Source of the DNA: Polaribacter pectinis | Lineage (GTDB): Bacteria; Bacteroidota; Bacteroidia; Flavobacteriales; Flavobacteriaceae | Assembly: GCF_014352875.1 (NCBI RefSeq) | Contig: NZ_CP060695.1 | Coordinates: forward strand, 589,501 to 653,500 | DNA length: 64,000 nt | Direction: 5' to 3' | Shown: positions 1 through 8,594 of the stretch, piece after piece | Numbering within the stretch: position 1 is the stretch's first letter | Layout: every line of letters begins with the position of its first letter | The notes under the pieces: model-generated | What the model was told of the DNA's origin: nothing | What the model saw: only the letters and a program-made list of their open reading frames with translations | Databases searched by the model: none | Made by a program: the position numbers and the translations under genes

Positions 1-40
1 TAGTTGATTTTTAGGACTTAATATAATACAAATATACAGA

Positions 41-997
41 TTAGAAATTGAGTTTTTCTTTAATAGAATAGTGTTTTTCGTTGCTTTTGGTCTTAATTAT
101 TAATTCGCCAATAAAACCTGCTAAAAATAATAGAGTTCCCAAAATCATAGAAGTTAATGCTATGTAAAACCAAGGATTGTCAGTAACTAATATGGTTTTA
201 ATACCATTGTAGACCTTGTAAAGTTTATAAACACCAATATAAAAAGCACTTGTAGTTCCAAATAAGAACATAAAAGTTCCCCATAAACCAAAAAAGTGCA
301 TTGGCCGTTTACCAAATTTTGATAAAAAGGAAATCGTAATTAAATCAAGAAATCCGTTTACAAATCTGTCCATTCCAAATTTTGTAACTCCGTATTTTCT
401 TGCTTGATGTTGCACAACTTTTTCGCCAATTTTAGTAAAACCTTCGTTTTTTGCCAAAACAGGAATATATCTGTGCATTTCACCACTAACTTTAACAGTC
501 TTAATTACTTCATTTTTATAGGCTTTTAGGCCGCAATTAAAATCGTGTAATTTTAATCCAGAAGTTTTTCTTGCTGCTGCATTAAATAGTTTTGAGGGAA
601 TATTTTTTGTAATGACATTGTCATAACGTTTCTTTTTCCAACCAGAAATTAAATCGAAATCATCTTTAATAATAAGATCATATAACTCTGGAATTTCATC
701 AGGATTATCTTGTAAATCTGCATCCATAGTAATAACTACATCACCTTTAGCAAGTTCAAATCCTGCGTCTAATGCTTGAGATTTACCGTAATTTTTTTGA
801 AAACGAATTCCTTTAACAGATTTGTTTTCTTCAGATAGTTTCTCAATTACGTTCCAAGAAGTATCAGAACTACCATCATCAATAAAAATAATTTCATATA
901 AATAACGATTGGATTGCATAACTTTTGCAATCCAATCGTGTAATTCTTGTAAAGATTCTTCTTCATTAAGAAGTGGTATTACTACCGAAATATCCAT
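41..997 (-). CDS. Family 2 glycosyltransferase, DPM1/polyprenyl-phosphate type, membrane anchored
   Basis: Transfers a sugar from a nucleotide sugar, probably to a polyprenyl phosphate at the inner face of the cytoplasmic membrane. A GT-A fold is visible from residue 3 (VVIPLLNEE), with DDGSSD at 40-45 and the metal-binding DAD at 92-94 (MDADLQDN). Two hydrophobic helices near the C-terminus (about 230-256 and 272-300) match the GtrB/DPM1-like family, and 318 residues is a usual length. It lies 84 bp downstream of a DUF4199 gene on the same strand; these two often sit together in Flavobacteriia (from memory). The family is secure; the sugar and acceptor cannot be read from the sequence. Confidence 0.9.
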   Translation of the reverse strand: MDISVVIPLLNEEESLQELHDWIAKVMQSNRYLYEIIFIDDGSSDTSWNVIEKLSEENKSVKGIRFQKNYGKSQALDAGFELAKGDVVITMDADLQDNPDEIPELYDLIIKDDFDLISGWKKKRYDNVITKNIPSKLFNAAARKTSGLKLHDFNCGLKAYKNEVIKTVKVSGEMHRYIPVLAKNEGFTKIGEKVVQHQARKYGVTKFGMDRFVNGFLDLITISFLSKFGKRPMHFFGLWGTFMFLFGTTSAFYIGVYKLYKVYNGIKTILVTDNPWFYIALTSMILGTLLFLAGFIGELIIKTKSNEKHYSIKEKLNF

Positions 998-1081
998 ATT
1001 TTAAAATTGTAAGTCTTGTTGGTTAGCAAAGGTACTTTTATTTATAAAACTTACCTAAAAACAATAAACTTTAACCTAATT

Positions 1082-1603
1082 TTAATAAGTTTCTTCTTCA
1101 GATTTTTTCATAATTGCCGAAGTTATTGCAGCTACAATAAAACCACCAATTGCATAACCAATTATACCCATTGCAGCCATTATTCCAGGAGATTGAAAAG
1201 ATTTCCCCATTTCATTAGCAGCTTCAATTTGCTCTTCAGTCATACCTTGATCTAAAAATTTTTGATTTTGAATTTCCATCATTTGATTCATAAAATCTGG
1301 TTCAATAAAATTCATGAAAATATAGTTGTAAACAACAACTATTAAGCCTGCTAAAATAGCAATACCAACACCAATTTTTACTCCTTGTCCCCAAGACATA
1401 AAACCACCATTAGCTGCTTTGAACTGTTTTGTGCCGTATATAATTAATCCAATAAATAAAGCTGCAGAAACCACAGAAGTAGACCAATGTGGGTCTAAAT
1501 GGTTACCTGTAGCGAACATAACAAGAGATAAAATTATACTAGCTACACCTAATATTAATCCGTTGTTTACAATAAAACTTTTACTATTTGTTTGATTTTC
1601 CAT
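1082..1603 (-). CDS. DUF4199 domain membrane protein
   Basis: A 173-residue integral membrane protein of unknown function. Four hydrophobic helices can be seen (about 14-30, 40-56, 75-98 and 140-165); the loop between the third and fourth is acidic and Met/Gln-rich (EPDFMNQMMEIQNQ region). Helix arrangement and the glycine-rich motif near residue 70 (GGFMSWGQGVKIG) are typical of DUF4199, a Bacteroidota family. It is upstream of the family 2 glycosyltransferase on the same strand and is probably co-transcribed, which suggests an envelope-related role. That role is inference only. Confidence 0.85.
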   Translation of the reverse strand: MENQTNSKSFIVNNGLILGVASIILSLVMFATGNHLDPHWSTSVVSAALFIGLIIYGTKQFKAANGGFMSWGQGVKIGVGIAILAGLIVVVYNYIFMNFIEPDFMNQMMEIQNQKFLDQGMTEEQIEAANEMGKSFQSPGIMAAMGIIGYAIGGFIVAAITSAIMKKSEEETY

Positions 1604-1747
1604 TTGTGTTTGAAATTTAGTTAGTGTTACAAATATATTGATTTCATTTAGATAGTTTTTAATATTTATAAAGTTTGTAAACTATCTAAACAATTAATTA
1701 GTAATCAAAGTTTTAAAAATGTTACAGAAATTTTGATATTTTTTTTA

Positions 1748-1777
1748 TTGCCATAAGAAAAATGTGTTGTAAATTTG
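1748..1777 (+). promoter_or_regulatory. Flavobacterial-type promoter of the SRP RNA gene
   Basis: TTG at 1748-1750 and TAAATTTG at 1770-1777 are separated by 19 bp, a full match to the Bacteroidota primary sigma consensus (TTG, 17-23 bp, TAnnTTTG). The predicted transcription start, four or five bases after the -7 box, falls on the first base of the SRP RNA at 1782. The agreement of promoter and RNA end supports both calls. Confidence 0.8.
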
Positions 1778-1781
1778 CATC

Positions 1782-1875
1782 GGCAAGTCCTACACAACTA
1801 GCTCCCTTTGAATCCTCCAGGGCGGGAACGCAGCAAAGGTATTAGGTTGTAGCAGTGTGATGTAGATAGCTTGCC
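1782..1875 (+). ncRNA. ffs: Small bacterial signal recognition particle RNA (4.5S type)
   Basis: RNA scaffold of the signal recognition particle; it binds Ffh and directs nascent inner-membrane proteins to FtsY (encoded at 16.6 kb). The apical domain is recognisable: TCCTCCAGGGCGGGAACGCA and GCAAAGG match the conserved SRP asymmetric loop and tetraloop region. The ends pair as GGCAAG (1782-1787) with CTTGCC (1870-1875), closing a long hairpin of 94 nt. A run of T follows at once. It has its own promoter and lies alone in the 437 bp between DUF4199 and the SDR gene. A covariance-model search would settle the exact ends. Confidence 0.88.
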
Positions 1876-1904
1876 ATTTTTTATGCCTTAAAGTTTCGGC
1901 ATAA
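1876..1904 (+). terminator. T-run and small hairpin after the SRP RNA
   Basis: The closing SRP helix is followed by ATTTTTT (1876-1882), which can itself act as an intrinsic terminator. A second inverted repeat, TTATGCC (1881-1887) and GGCATAA (1898-1904), follows but has no T-run. Nothing else is recognised from here to the next start codon except the short direct repeat listed next. Confidence 0.5.
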
Positions 1905-1968
1905 CTTCCTAAATTTACCTCGTTAAATTTTAGATTTCTTCATTTACTTTTAAGATATTTGCAAACGA

Positions 1969-1995
1969 ATTAAAAGATTAAAAATTAAAAGATTA
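1969..1995 (+). repeat. Two direct copies of ATTAAAAGATTA
   Basis: A 12-mer occurs at 1969-1980 and again at 1984-1995, a 15 bp period, just upstream of a possible -7 box TAATTTTG (2008-2015) and the SDR start at 2041. It could be an operator, but the sequence is simple AT-rich DNA and chance or slippage is quite possible. Confidence 0.35.
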
Positions 1996-2040
1996 AATAG
2001 GATTTTTTAATTTTGTAAAACTTCTATTTTTTAATATTTT

Positions 2041-2844
2041 ATGTCTAAAGTTGTTTTAGTTACTGGTGCTTCTTCTGGAATTGGAAAAGCAATTGCTACT
2101 TTTTTATCTGAAAAAGGGTATAAAGTTTATGGAACTAGTAGAAGTCCAAAAAATCAAGAAACCTTTTCTTTTGAATTAATTGCATTAGATGTTTTAAAAA
2201 TTGAAACAATAAAAACTGCTGTCGATTTTATTATAAAAAAAGAATCGAAAATAGATGTTTTAGTAAATAATGCAGGAATTGGAATAACTGGATCTATAGA
2301 AGATACACCAACAGAAGAAATGCGAAATGCATTTAATACAAACTTTTTTGGTGCTATAGATGTAATTAAAACAGTTTTACCGCATATGCGTAAACAGAAA
2401 TATGGTGTAATTGTAAATACTACATCTATTGCTGGTTATATGGGTTTACCTTTTAGAGGAATCTATTCTTCGTCTAAAGGAGCTTTAGAATTGGTAACTG
2501 AAGCTACAAGAATGGAAGTTAAGAGATTTGGAATAAACATTGTAAATGTTGCTCCTGGAGATTTTGCTACTGATATTATTTCAAGAAGATACCATACACC
2601 GATTTTTGAAGACTCTGCATATAAAGAAAATTACAAAGCTAATTTAGATTTAATGGATGCCCATGTAGATACAGGGAAAAATCCAATTGAAATGGCAAAA
2701 AAAGTTTACGAAATAATCAATACTAAAAACCCAAAAATACATTACAAAGTGGGTGGGTTTTTAGAAAAGTTTTCTATAGTTTTAAAACGAGTTTTACCAG
2801 ATACTTGGTTTGAGAAAATACTAATGAATCATTATAAATTATAA
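2041..2844 (+). CDS. Short-chain dehydrogenase/reductase
   Basis: NAD(P)-dependent oxidoreductase of the classical SDR family, cytoplasmic. The cofactor motif TGASSGIG is at residues 8-15, NNAG at 76-79 and the active-site Tyr142/Lys146 pair in YSSSK. The length (267) is normal. A Ser-Arg after the second strand (GTSRS, 31-35) suggests NADP rather than NAD. The protein ends in a basic stretch that may lie on the membrane. It is 22 bp upstream of the aldolase gene on the same strand, so they may share a transcript. The substrate is unknown. Confidence 0.88.
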   Translation: MSKVVLVTGASSGIGKAIATFLSEKGYKVYGTSRSPKNQETFSFELIALDVLKIETIKTAVDFIIKKESKIDVLVNNAGIGITGSIEDTPTEEMRNAFNTNFFGAIDVIKTVLPHMRKQKYGVIVNTTSIAGYMGLPFRGIYSSSKGALELVTEATRMEVKRFGINIVNVAPGDFATDIISRRYHTPIFEDSAYKENYKANLDLMDAHVDTGKNPIEMAKKVYEIINTKNPKIHYKVGGFLEKFSIVLKRVLPDTWFEKILMNHYKL

Positions 2845-2866
2845 AATCACAACTAAATAAATACAC

Positions 2867-3520
2867 ATGAAATTTTTTATTGACACAGCAAATTTAGATC
2901 AAATTAAAGAAGCGCAAGCTTTAGGAATTTTAGACGGAGTTACTACAAACCCATCTTTAATGGCAAAAGAGGGTATTACTGGTGAAACAAACATTATTAA
3001 CCATTACAAAGCAATTTGTGAGTTGGTAGATGGTGATGTTTCTGCGGAAGTTATTTCTACAGATTTCGATGGAATGGTTAGAGAAGGTGAAGCTTTAGCT
3101 GCTTTAAATCCGCAAATTGTGGTAAAATTACCAATGATAAAAGATGGTGTAAAAGCGTGTAAATATTTTTCTTCTAAAGGAATTAAAACAAATGTAACTT
3201 TAGTGTTTTCTGCAGGGCAAGCCTTATTAGCAGCAAAAGCGGGTGCAACTTATGTTTCTCCTTTTCTTGGTCGTTTAGATGATATTTCTACAGACGGAAT
3301 GAATTTAATTTCAGAAATTCGTTTGATTTATGATAATTATAATTTCGAAACTCAAATTTTAGCAGCTTCTGTGCGTAATACAATGCATATTATTAATTGT
3401 GCAAAATTAGGTTCAGACGTAATGACTGGTCCTTTAAGTGCAATTGAAGGCTTGTTAAAACACCCTTTAACAGATAGTGGTTTGGCTCAATTTTTGGCAG
3501 ATTATAAGAAAGGGAACTAA
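2867..3520 (+). CDS. fsa: Fructose-6-phosphate aldolase / small transaldolase
   Basis: Class I aldolase of the TalC/FSA subfamily, which works through a Schiff base on a lysine in an alpha/beta barrel. MKFFIDTANLDQIKEA at the N-terminus, VTTNPSL at 25-31 and the Schiff-base Lys87 in VVKLPM are diagnostic. At 217 residues it matches the short FSA/TalC type, not the 320-residue classical transaldolase. Members act either as fructose-6-phosphate aldolase or as transaldolase of the pentose phosphate pathway, and sequence alone does not decide here. A strong terminator follows at 3546. Confidence 0.9.
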   Translation: MKFFIDTANLDQIKEAQALGILDGVTTNPSLMAKEGITGETNIINHYKAICELVDGDVSAEVISTDFDGMVREGEALAALNPQIVVKLPMIKDGVKACKYFSSKGIKTNVTLVFSAGQALLAAKAGATYVSPFLGRLDDISTDGMNLISEIRLIYDNYNFETQILAASVRNTMHIINCAKLGSDVMTGPLSAIEGLLKHPLTDSGLAQFLADYKKGN

Positions 3521-3545
3521 TCAACTCTGTTGGTTTTTATAATAA

Positions 3546-3588
3546 AATCAGAAAGTAGAAAAGTTATTTTTTACTTTCTGATTTTTTT
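3546..3588 (+). terminator. Intrinsic terminator after the aldolase gene
   Basis: AATCAGAAAGTA (3546-3557) pairs with TACTTTCTGATT (3572-3583), followed by TTTTT. It ends the SDR-aldolase unit. Its T-run overlaps the TTG of the next promoter. Confidence 0.75.
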
Positions 3589-3620
3589 GTGGTTAATAAC
3601 TTTTTGACTTTGTAACTTTG
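3586..3620 (+). promoter_or_regulatory. Promoter of menD
   Basis: TTTG at 3586-3589 and TAACTTTG at 3613-3620 are 23 bp apart. The expected transcript would begin near 3625, about 16 nt before the menD ATG at 3641. This short leader is usual in flavobacteria. The spacing is at the upper limit of the consensus. Confidence 0.55.
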
Positions 3621-3640
3621 CTACTTTGTAACCTATATTG

Positions 3641-5299
3641 ATGTATCCAAAAAAAGAACTCGCTCAACTTGTAATTTCTGCATGTCAACAATTTAATGTT
3701 GGCACTATTGTAATTTCTCCAGGTTCACGAAATGCACCTTTAACTGTTGGTTTTTCCAATCATTCAGAAATTGAAACGTTAAGTGTTGTAGATGAGCGTT
3801 GTGCAGCTTTTTTTGCTTTAGGAATCGCGCAACAAACTAAAAAACCAATCGCAGTTTTATGTACTTCTGGTTCTGCTTTATTAAATTATTATCCAGCTAT
3901 TGCTGAAGCTTTTTATAGTAATATTCCTTTAGTTGTAATTTCTGCGGACAGACCAAAACACCTAATTGATATTGGTGATGGACAAACAATTAGACAAGAA
4001 AACGTTTTTGAAAATCATATCTTGTTTTCTGCGAATTTGATTGAAAACCCGAAATTTAAAACAAGAAACGCGCAATTAATTGGCGAAGCTTTACAAATTT
4101 CAATTTCACAACAAGGTCCTGTTCATGTAAATGTTCCTTTTGATGAGCCTTTGTATGAAACTGTAGAAAAAATGGAAGAATTTCACTTTCCACATATTTC
4201 TATGAGTTCATTGGATAATTCTCATATAAATTATGAAGAATTAGCCGGGATTTGGAATACTTCTGATAAAAAAATGATCTTAGTTGGTGTTAATTACCCA
4301 AATGATGATTTACACAAATTAATGGATTTATATGCAGAAGATGATTCTGTATTAATTTTAACAGAAACAACTTCTAATTTACATCATAAGAAAGCTATAG
4401 ATTCAATAGATCAATTAATTTTTTCTTTGGATGAAAATCAATTTTATGATTTAAAACCAGGTGTATTGATAACTTTTGGAGGAATGATAGTCTCTAAAAA
4501 AATAAAACAGTTTTTAAGATATTATCAGCCAAAGCATCATTGGAATATAGACGAAAAAAAAGCTACAAATACGTTCTTTTGTTTGTCAGAATTTATACAA
4601 ACAAAACCGGTAGATTTCTTTTTAAACTTTAATAAAATTATCAGAAATAAAAAAAGTAATTATCAGCAAAAATGGTTGCAAATTCGTGATGAAAAACGCG
4701 AAAAACATCAACAATTTTTAGCAGAAACCAAACATTCAGATTTTAAAGTTTTTGAGCAGATTTTAGAAAGTATTCCAAATAATAGTCAGTTACAAATTAG
4801 CAACAGTTCTATTATTAGATATGCGCAACTTTTTACAATAAAAGATTCATTTACAGTTTTTTGTAATAGAGGAACAAGTGGAATAGATGGAAGCACAAGT
4901 ACAGCAATTGGCGCTGCTTTTGCGAATAAAAACCCAACTGTTTTTATTACTGGGGATTTAAGTTTTTTCTATGATTCTAATGCACTTTGGAATAATAACA
5001 TTCCAAAGAATTTTAGAATTATTTTAATTAATAATTCTGGTGGAGGAATTTTTAAAATAATTCCTGGCCCAAGAACTACAAATGCACACCAGTATTTTGA
5101 AACACCACATAATTTAACGGCAGAACATTTATCTAAAATGTATAATTTTGAATATGTAAAAGCAGATTCAAAAGAAAGTGTAGAAAAAGGATTGGATGGA
5201 TTTTTTGAAACATCAGAAAAACCAAAAATATTAGAAATCTTTACGCCAAGTGAAGAAAATGATTTAATTTTAAAAGAATATTTTAAATATATAAAATAA
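3641..5299 (+). CDS. menD: 2-succinyl-5-enolpyruvyl-6-hydroxy-3-cyclohexene-1-carboxylate synthase
   Basis: Thiamine diphosphate enzyme that adds the succinic semialdehyde unit from 2-oxoglutarate to isochorismate in menaquinone synthesis; cytoplasmic. The N-terminal half has the conserved VISPGSRNAPLT and VDERCAAFFALG motifs, the C-terminal half the ThDP-binding GDLSFFYDSNAL...NN motif. Length (552) is usual. I start at the ATG at 3641; a TTG directly before it (3638) is in frame but less likely. The stop overlaps the next start by one base (TAATG), so the small S1 protein is translationally coupled. menB lies 2.4 kb downstream. Confidence 0.95.
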   Translation: MYPKKELAQLVISACQQFNVGTIVISPGSRNAPLTVGFSNHSEIETLSVVDERCAAFFALGIAQQTKKPIAVLCTSGSALLNYYPAIAEAFYSNIPLVVISADRPKHLIDIGDGQTIRQENVFENHILFSANLIENPKFKTRNAQLIGEALQISISQQGPVHVNVPFDEPLYETVEKMEEFHFPHISMSSLDNSHINYEELAGIWNTSDKKMILVGVNYPNDDLHKLMDLYAEDDSVLILTETTSNLHHKKAIDSIDQLIFSLDENQFYDLKPGVLITFGGMIVSKKIKQFLRYYQPKHHWNIDEKKATNTFFCLSEFIQTKPVDFFLNFNKIIRNKKSNYQQKWLQIRDEKREKHQQFLAETKHSDFKVFEQILESIPNNSQLQISNSSIIRYAQLFTIKDSFTVFCNRGTSGIDGSTSTAIGAAFANKNPTVFITGDLSFFYDSNALWNNNIPKNFRIILINNSGGGIFKIIPGPRTTNAHQYFETPHNLTAEHLSKMYNFEYVKADSKESVEKGLDGFFETSEKPKILEIFTPSEENDLILKEYFKYIK

Positions 5300-5802
5300 T
5301 GAGTTTACACGAAGAAGAAAACAATTCTGAAGAATTTGAAAACAATTCACAAGAAAATGAAAATGATTATCAAGAACATGATTATGATTTTAAAGAAGGA
5401 GATAAAGTAAATTTAGTTATTGAAACTGAAACTGGTTTAGGTTACACTGTTTTAATTAATGAAGAATTTGATGGCTTACTTTTTAGGAGTGAGGTTTTCC
5501 AAGAATTGGAAGAAAACATGGAAGTTGTTGGGTACATAAAACAAATTAGAGAAGATGGTAAAGTAGATGTTTCTCTTCGTCCACAAGGTTTTAGAAATGT
5601 TATTGATTCTGATGTTGATAAAGTACTGACAAAATTAAAAGACAGTAGAGAGGGTTTTTTATTGTTGACAGATAAAAGTTCGCCAGATTCTATTCGTTTT
5701 CATATGAAAATGAGCAAAAAAGCATTTAAAAAAGCTGTTGGAAATTTATACAAACAAAAATTAATTGTAATAAAAGAAGACAGAATAGAGCTTGTAAAAT
5801 AA
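5299..5802 (+). CDS. Small CvfB-like S1 RNA-binding protein with C-terminal winged helix
   Basis: A 167-residue protein with an acidic, low-complexity start (about 1-30, rich in Glu and Asn), an S1-like OB-fold (about 33-97, GDKVNLVIETETGLGYTVLI to KVDVSLRPQG) and a C-terminal domain (about 105-167) resembling the winged helix at the end of CvfB. Full CvfB proteins have several S1 domains and about 280 residues, so this is a shortened form. It overlaps the menD stop by one base, an association I recall in other Flavobacteriia. It probably binds RNA; the link with menaquinone synthesis is unexplained. Confidence 0.75.
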   Translation: MSLHEEENNSEEFENNSQENENDYQEHDYDFKEGDKVNLVIETETGLGYTVLINEEFDGLLFRSEVFQELEENMEVVGYIKQIREDGKVDVSLRPQGFRNVIDSDVDKVLTKLKDSREGFLLLTDKSSPDSIRFHMKMSKKAFKKAVGNLYKQKLIVIKEDRIELVK

Positions 5803-5808
5803 GTTATT

Positions 5809-6501
5809 ATGAAAAAGTTGTTATTAGGAATTTTCATTTTGAGTTCAGCGTTTGCGAATGCTCAATTTACAGAAACCTTGTCTTCAGATAGGCCTGGTCA
5901 AGCATTGTCTTCTAGCGTTGTTGGAAAAAAAGTTTTTCAAATTCAGGCAGGAATTGATTATTTTGAAAGTTCTTCAGATTTTTATCCTAGTTCATTTTTT
6001 AGATATGGTCTTTCAGAAAGATTCGAATTAAATTCAGGAATTATTTTATCTGGAAATGAATTTGCTAGTGATTTAGAATCTCTAACATTGGGAGCAAGGT
6101 ATGTTTTAAACAGCAATCCAGAAGCTAATTTAAAATCTAGTTTACAGTTTTCTTATGATGTTGGTGCAACTAATAAAAGTTCTCAAATAACTTATATTTT
6201 AGGAAGTTCTTTTTCTGAAAACCTTTCTTATACTATAAATTTAGGACTTAACTTTAATGAAGATTTTGCACTAAATAACGGAATTTATATTTTTAATTTA
6301 TCTTATGTCTTAAATGAAAAAGTGGGTGTTTTTCTAGAACCTTTTGGAACCTTTTTAAAGGGTGATTTTCAATTTAATCTTGATTCTGGCGTCTATTATC
6401 TTGTGAACAATAATTTTCAACTAGATTTTTTAATAGGAGAAAGCAATGGTTTTTTTACTGGAGCAGGAATTACTTGGAGAATTCCTTCAAAAAATAATTA
6501 A
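5809..6501 (+). CDS. Outer-membrane beta-barrel protein (MetA-pathway/transporter-like)
   Basis: A 230-residue exported protein. The signal peptide (1-18) is clear, ending ANAQ. The mature start SSDRPGQALSSSVVGKKVFQ is typical of small outer-membrane proteins labelled transporter or MetA-pathway of phenol degradation. Alternating aromatic beta-strands run to the end, and WRIPSKNN closes the chain. It starts 6 bp after the S1 protein and is probably part of the menD transcript. The substrate and any transport role are unknown. Confidence 0.7.
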   Translation: MKKLLLGIFILSSAFANAQFTETLSSDRPGQALSSSVVGKKVFQIQAGIDYFESSSDFYPSSFFRYGLSERFELNSGIILSGNEFASDLESLTLGARYVLNSNPEANLKSSLQFSYDVGATNKSSQITYILGSSFSENLSYTINLGLNFNEDFALNNGIYIFNLSYVLNEKVGVFLEPFGTFLKGDFQFNLDSGVYYLVNNNFQLDFLIGESNGFFTGAGITWRIPSKNN

Positions 6502-6502
6502 T

Positions 6503-7663
6503 TTACTGTCCACCTAATCTTAAAATGTTTTCATAAAATTTATCGGAATTTGGGTCAGAAGGATCCATTTTTCCGTAACCAATTTTATAATATTTTAATG
6601 CTTTTTTAGTTTGTTTTCCGCTTTCATAATACCTTCCAAGATAATAATCACCTAAAGGAGAAGTTGGAAAAAGTTTTAAAATCATTTTACCAAATTCACG
6701 TAATTGATCTCCATTCTCTTTTTCGATTACAATTTTTTCTACGGCATAAATATCTCTTTCTCTAATTCCTAAATCACTTCCAAAAAGAAATTCAATTTCT
6801 AAATATTTGTTTTCTAAATAAGCAATCGCGTCTATAGGAGAAAGGTCTTTAATGTTTTTATCAAATTCCTCTTTAGAAATGGAAGAGTAAATTTCAAAGA
6901 CTTTTGTTAAAGCTCTTGGTATTGCTTCGCTAATTGCAGAAATGCTGCTAGCTGTTGTAATAGTGTCGTTTACAACATTAAAATTTTTTAATTCTAATGA
7001 AGCAAGTCCTCTTTGTAATTCACCAATTTGTGTTTGCTTTTTTGATGAAAAGGAAGTAGAATTATTTGTGTAAAGGTAAAATGTGTTGTCTTCTTTTAAG
7101 AATTTTTGCAAATTGTAAGATTGAAATTGTTGTCCTACAAAATCTGAAAAAGTTGGATTAATACAGATATAAGTGTTTATAAAAGGTTTGTCTTCTCTTA
7201 AATAATGTGTAATTAAATTTGCAGAAGTTCCTTCGCCAACTAAAGAGATAAAAGGAGAAGTTCTGTAATTACTTTCCATGTAAAAAATAACTTCATCTCT
7301 AATAAACTGATAAAAAGCGTTGTTTTCAGCAGTTAAATTCCCCGTATTTATATCAAAATAAGTGTCTTTTTTTCTAGTTTTTCCCATAGAAACACCAACA
7401 ATTATTTGTTTGGGTGCTTTGTCTTTAGCTGCAAAAAGCACAGAGTTACCCACGTACGCATCAAATAAATACTCTGCGTCAAAAACTACCGCCAAAGGAT
7501 AATTTTTAACACTGTCTTTTTCATATCCTTGAGGAAGATAAATTTTTAAATTCCTTGTCGTTTCAAGTATGTCAGACTCAATGTTTTTATCAATTATTTT
7601 TTGTGAATAACCTAAAAAACAAAAAAGTATAAATATTAATGTTATCGATTTCTTAATCATCAT
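6503..7663 (-). CDS. Esterase D-like alpha/beta-hydrolase protein lacking the nucleophile Ser
   Basis: Exported protein (signal peptide 1-20, ending GYSQ) with an esterase D/Fes-like alpha/beta-hydrolase fold: IYLPQGYEKD (41-50), YPLAVVFDAEYLFD (55-68) and IIVGVSM (87-93). The nucleophile elbow, normally GHSxGG, reads G143-E-G145-T-S147, so the expected catalytic Ser is Gly145. It is therefore probably not a normal esterase. The C-terminal part (about 338-372, YYLGRYYESGKQTKKALKYY) looks like one or two TPR repeats. It converges on the barrel gene with 1 bp between stops. A binding or sensing role is inference. Confidence 0.75.
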   Translation of the reverse strand: MMIKKSITLIFILFCFLGYSQKIIDKNIESDILETTRNLKIYLPQGYEKDSVKNYPLAVVFDAEYLFDAYVGNSVLFAAKDKAPKQIIVGVSMGKTRKKDTYFDINTGNLTAENNAFYQFIRDEVIFYMESNYRTSPFISLVGEGTSANLITHYLREDKPFINTYICINPTFSDFVGQQFQSYNLQKFLKEDNTFYLYTNNSTSFSSKKQTQIGELQRGLASLELKNFNVVNDTITTASSISAISEAIPRALTKVFEIYSSISKEEFDKNIKDLSPIDAIAYLENKYLEIEFLFGSDLGIRERDIYAVEKIVIEKENGDQLREFGKMILKLFPTSPLGDYYLGRYYESGKQTKKALKYYKIGYGKMDPSDPNSDKFYENILRLGGQ

Positions 7664-7730
7664 ATAGAATGTTTATTTTTGTAAACAATTATTTTATTTC
7701 TCTATTAAAGAACGTCTAAAATACAAAAAT

Positions 7731-8570
7731 ATGATACAACCCGAATGGAAAACTGTTAAAGAGTATGAAGATATTACTTATAAAAAATGTAATGGTGTTG
7801 CAAGAATAGCTTTTAACAGACCAAATGTTAGAAATGCTTTCAGACCAAAAACTACAAAAGAATTATACGATGCTTTTTATGATGCTGGAGAAGATGTAAA
7901 TATTGGTGTGGTTTTATTGTCTGCAGAAGGACCAAGTACAAAAGACGGAGTATATTCTTTCTGTTCTGGTGGAGACCAAAAAGCAAGAGGTCACCAAGGT
8001 TATGTTGGTGAAGATGGTTATCACAGGTTAAATATTTTAGAAGTTCAAAGATTAATACGTTTTATGCCAAAAGCAGTTATTTGCGTTGTTCCTGGTTGGG
8101 CAGTTGGTGGCGGACACAGTTTACATGTGGTTTGCGATTTAACGTTAGCTTCTAAAGAACACGCTATTTTTAAGCAAACAGATGCAGATGTAACTTCTTT
8201 TGATGGTGGTTATGGTTCTGCTTATTTGGCTAAAATGGTTGGACAAAAAAGAGCGAGAGAAATTTTCTTTTTAGGAAGAAATTATTCAGCTCAAGAAGCT
8301 TATGAAATGGGAATGGTAAATGCAGTTATTCCTCATGAAGAATTAGAGAGTACAGCTTTTGAATGGGCGCAAGAAATTTTAGAAAAAAGCCCGACTTCTA
8401 TAAAAATGTTGAAATTTGCTATGAATTTAACAGATGATGGAATGGTTGGGCAACAAGTTTTTGCAGGTGAAGCAACAAGACTTGCTTACATGACAGATGA
8501 AGCAAAAGAAGGAAGAGATGCTTTTCTTGAAAAGAGAAAGCCTAATTTTCCTAAAAAATGGATACCATAG
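7731..8570 (+). CDS. menB: 1,4-dihydroxy-2-naphthoyl-CoA synthase
   Basis: Crotonase-family enzyme that closes the second ring in menaquinone synthesis, converting o-succinylbenzoyl-CoA to 1,4-dihydroxy-2-naphthoyl-CoA; cytoplasmic. Characteristic MenB motifs are present: RPNVRNAFRPKT, CSGGDQKARG, GWAVGGGHSLHVVCDLTLAS and DGGYGSAYLAKMVGQKRAREI. It ends with the family's FPKKWIP-like tail. Length (279) is normal. With menD upstream it shows that this organism makes menaquinone, the usual flavobacterial respiratory quinone. Confidence 0.96.
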   Translation: MIQPEWKTVKEYEDITYKKCNGVARIAFNRPNVRNAFRPKTTKELYDAFYDAGEDVNIGVVLLSAEGPSTKDGVYSFCSGGDQKARGHQGYVGEDGYHRLNILEVQRLIRFMPKAVICVVPGWAVGGGHSLHVVCDLTLASKEHAIFKQTDADVTSFDGGYGSAYLAKMVGQKRAREIFFLGRNYSAQEAYEMGMVNAVIPHEELESTAFEWAQEILEKSPTSIKMLKFAMNLTDDGMVGQQVFAGEATRLAYMTDEAKEGRDAFLEKRKPNFPKKWIP

Positions 8571-8594
8571 ACAATTATTAATTTTAAAAAGAAA

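Noticed and set aside
1762..1853. A plus-strand ORF starting ATG TGT TGT AAA (Met-Cys-Cys) that runs through the SRP RNA
   Set aside because: It overlaps the -7 box and the structured SRP RNA, so its coding look is accidental. It also shows that Cys-Cys pairs occur by chance here, which weakens the bshC leader case somewhat.
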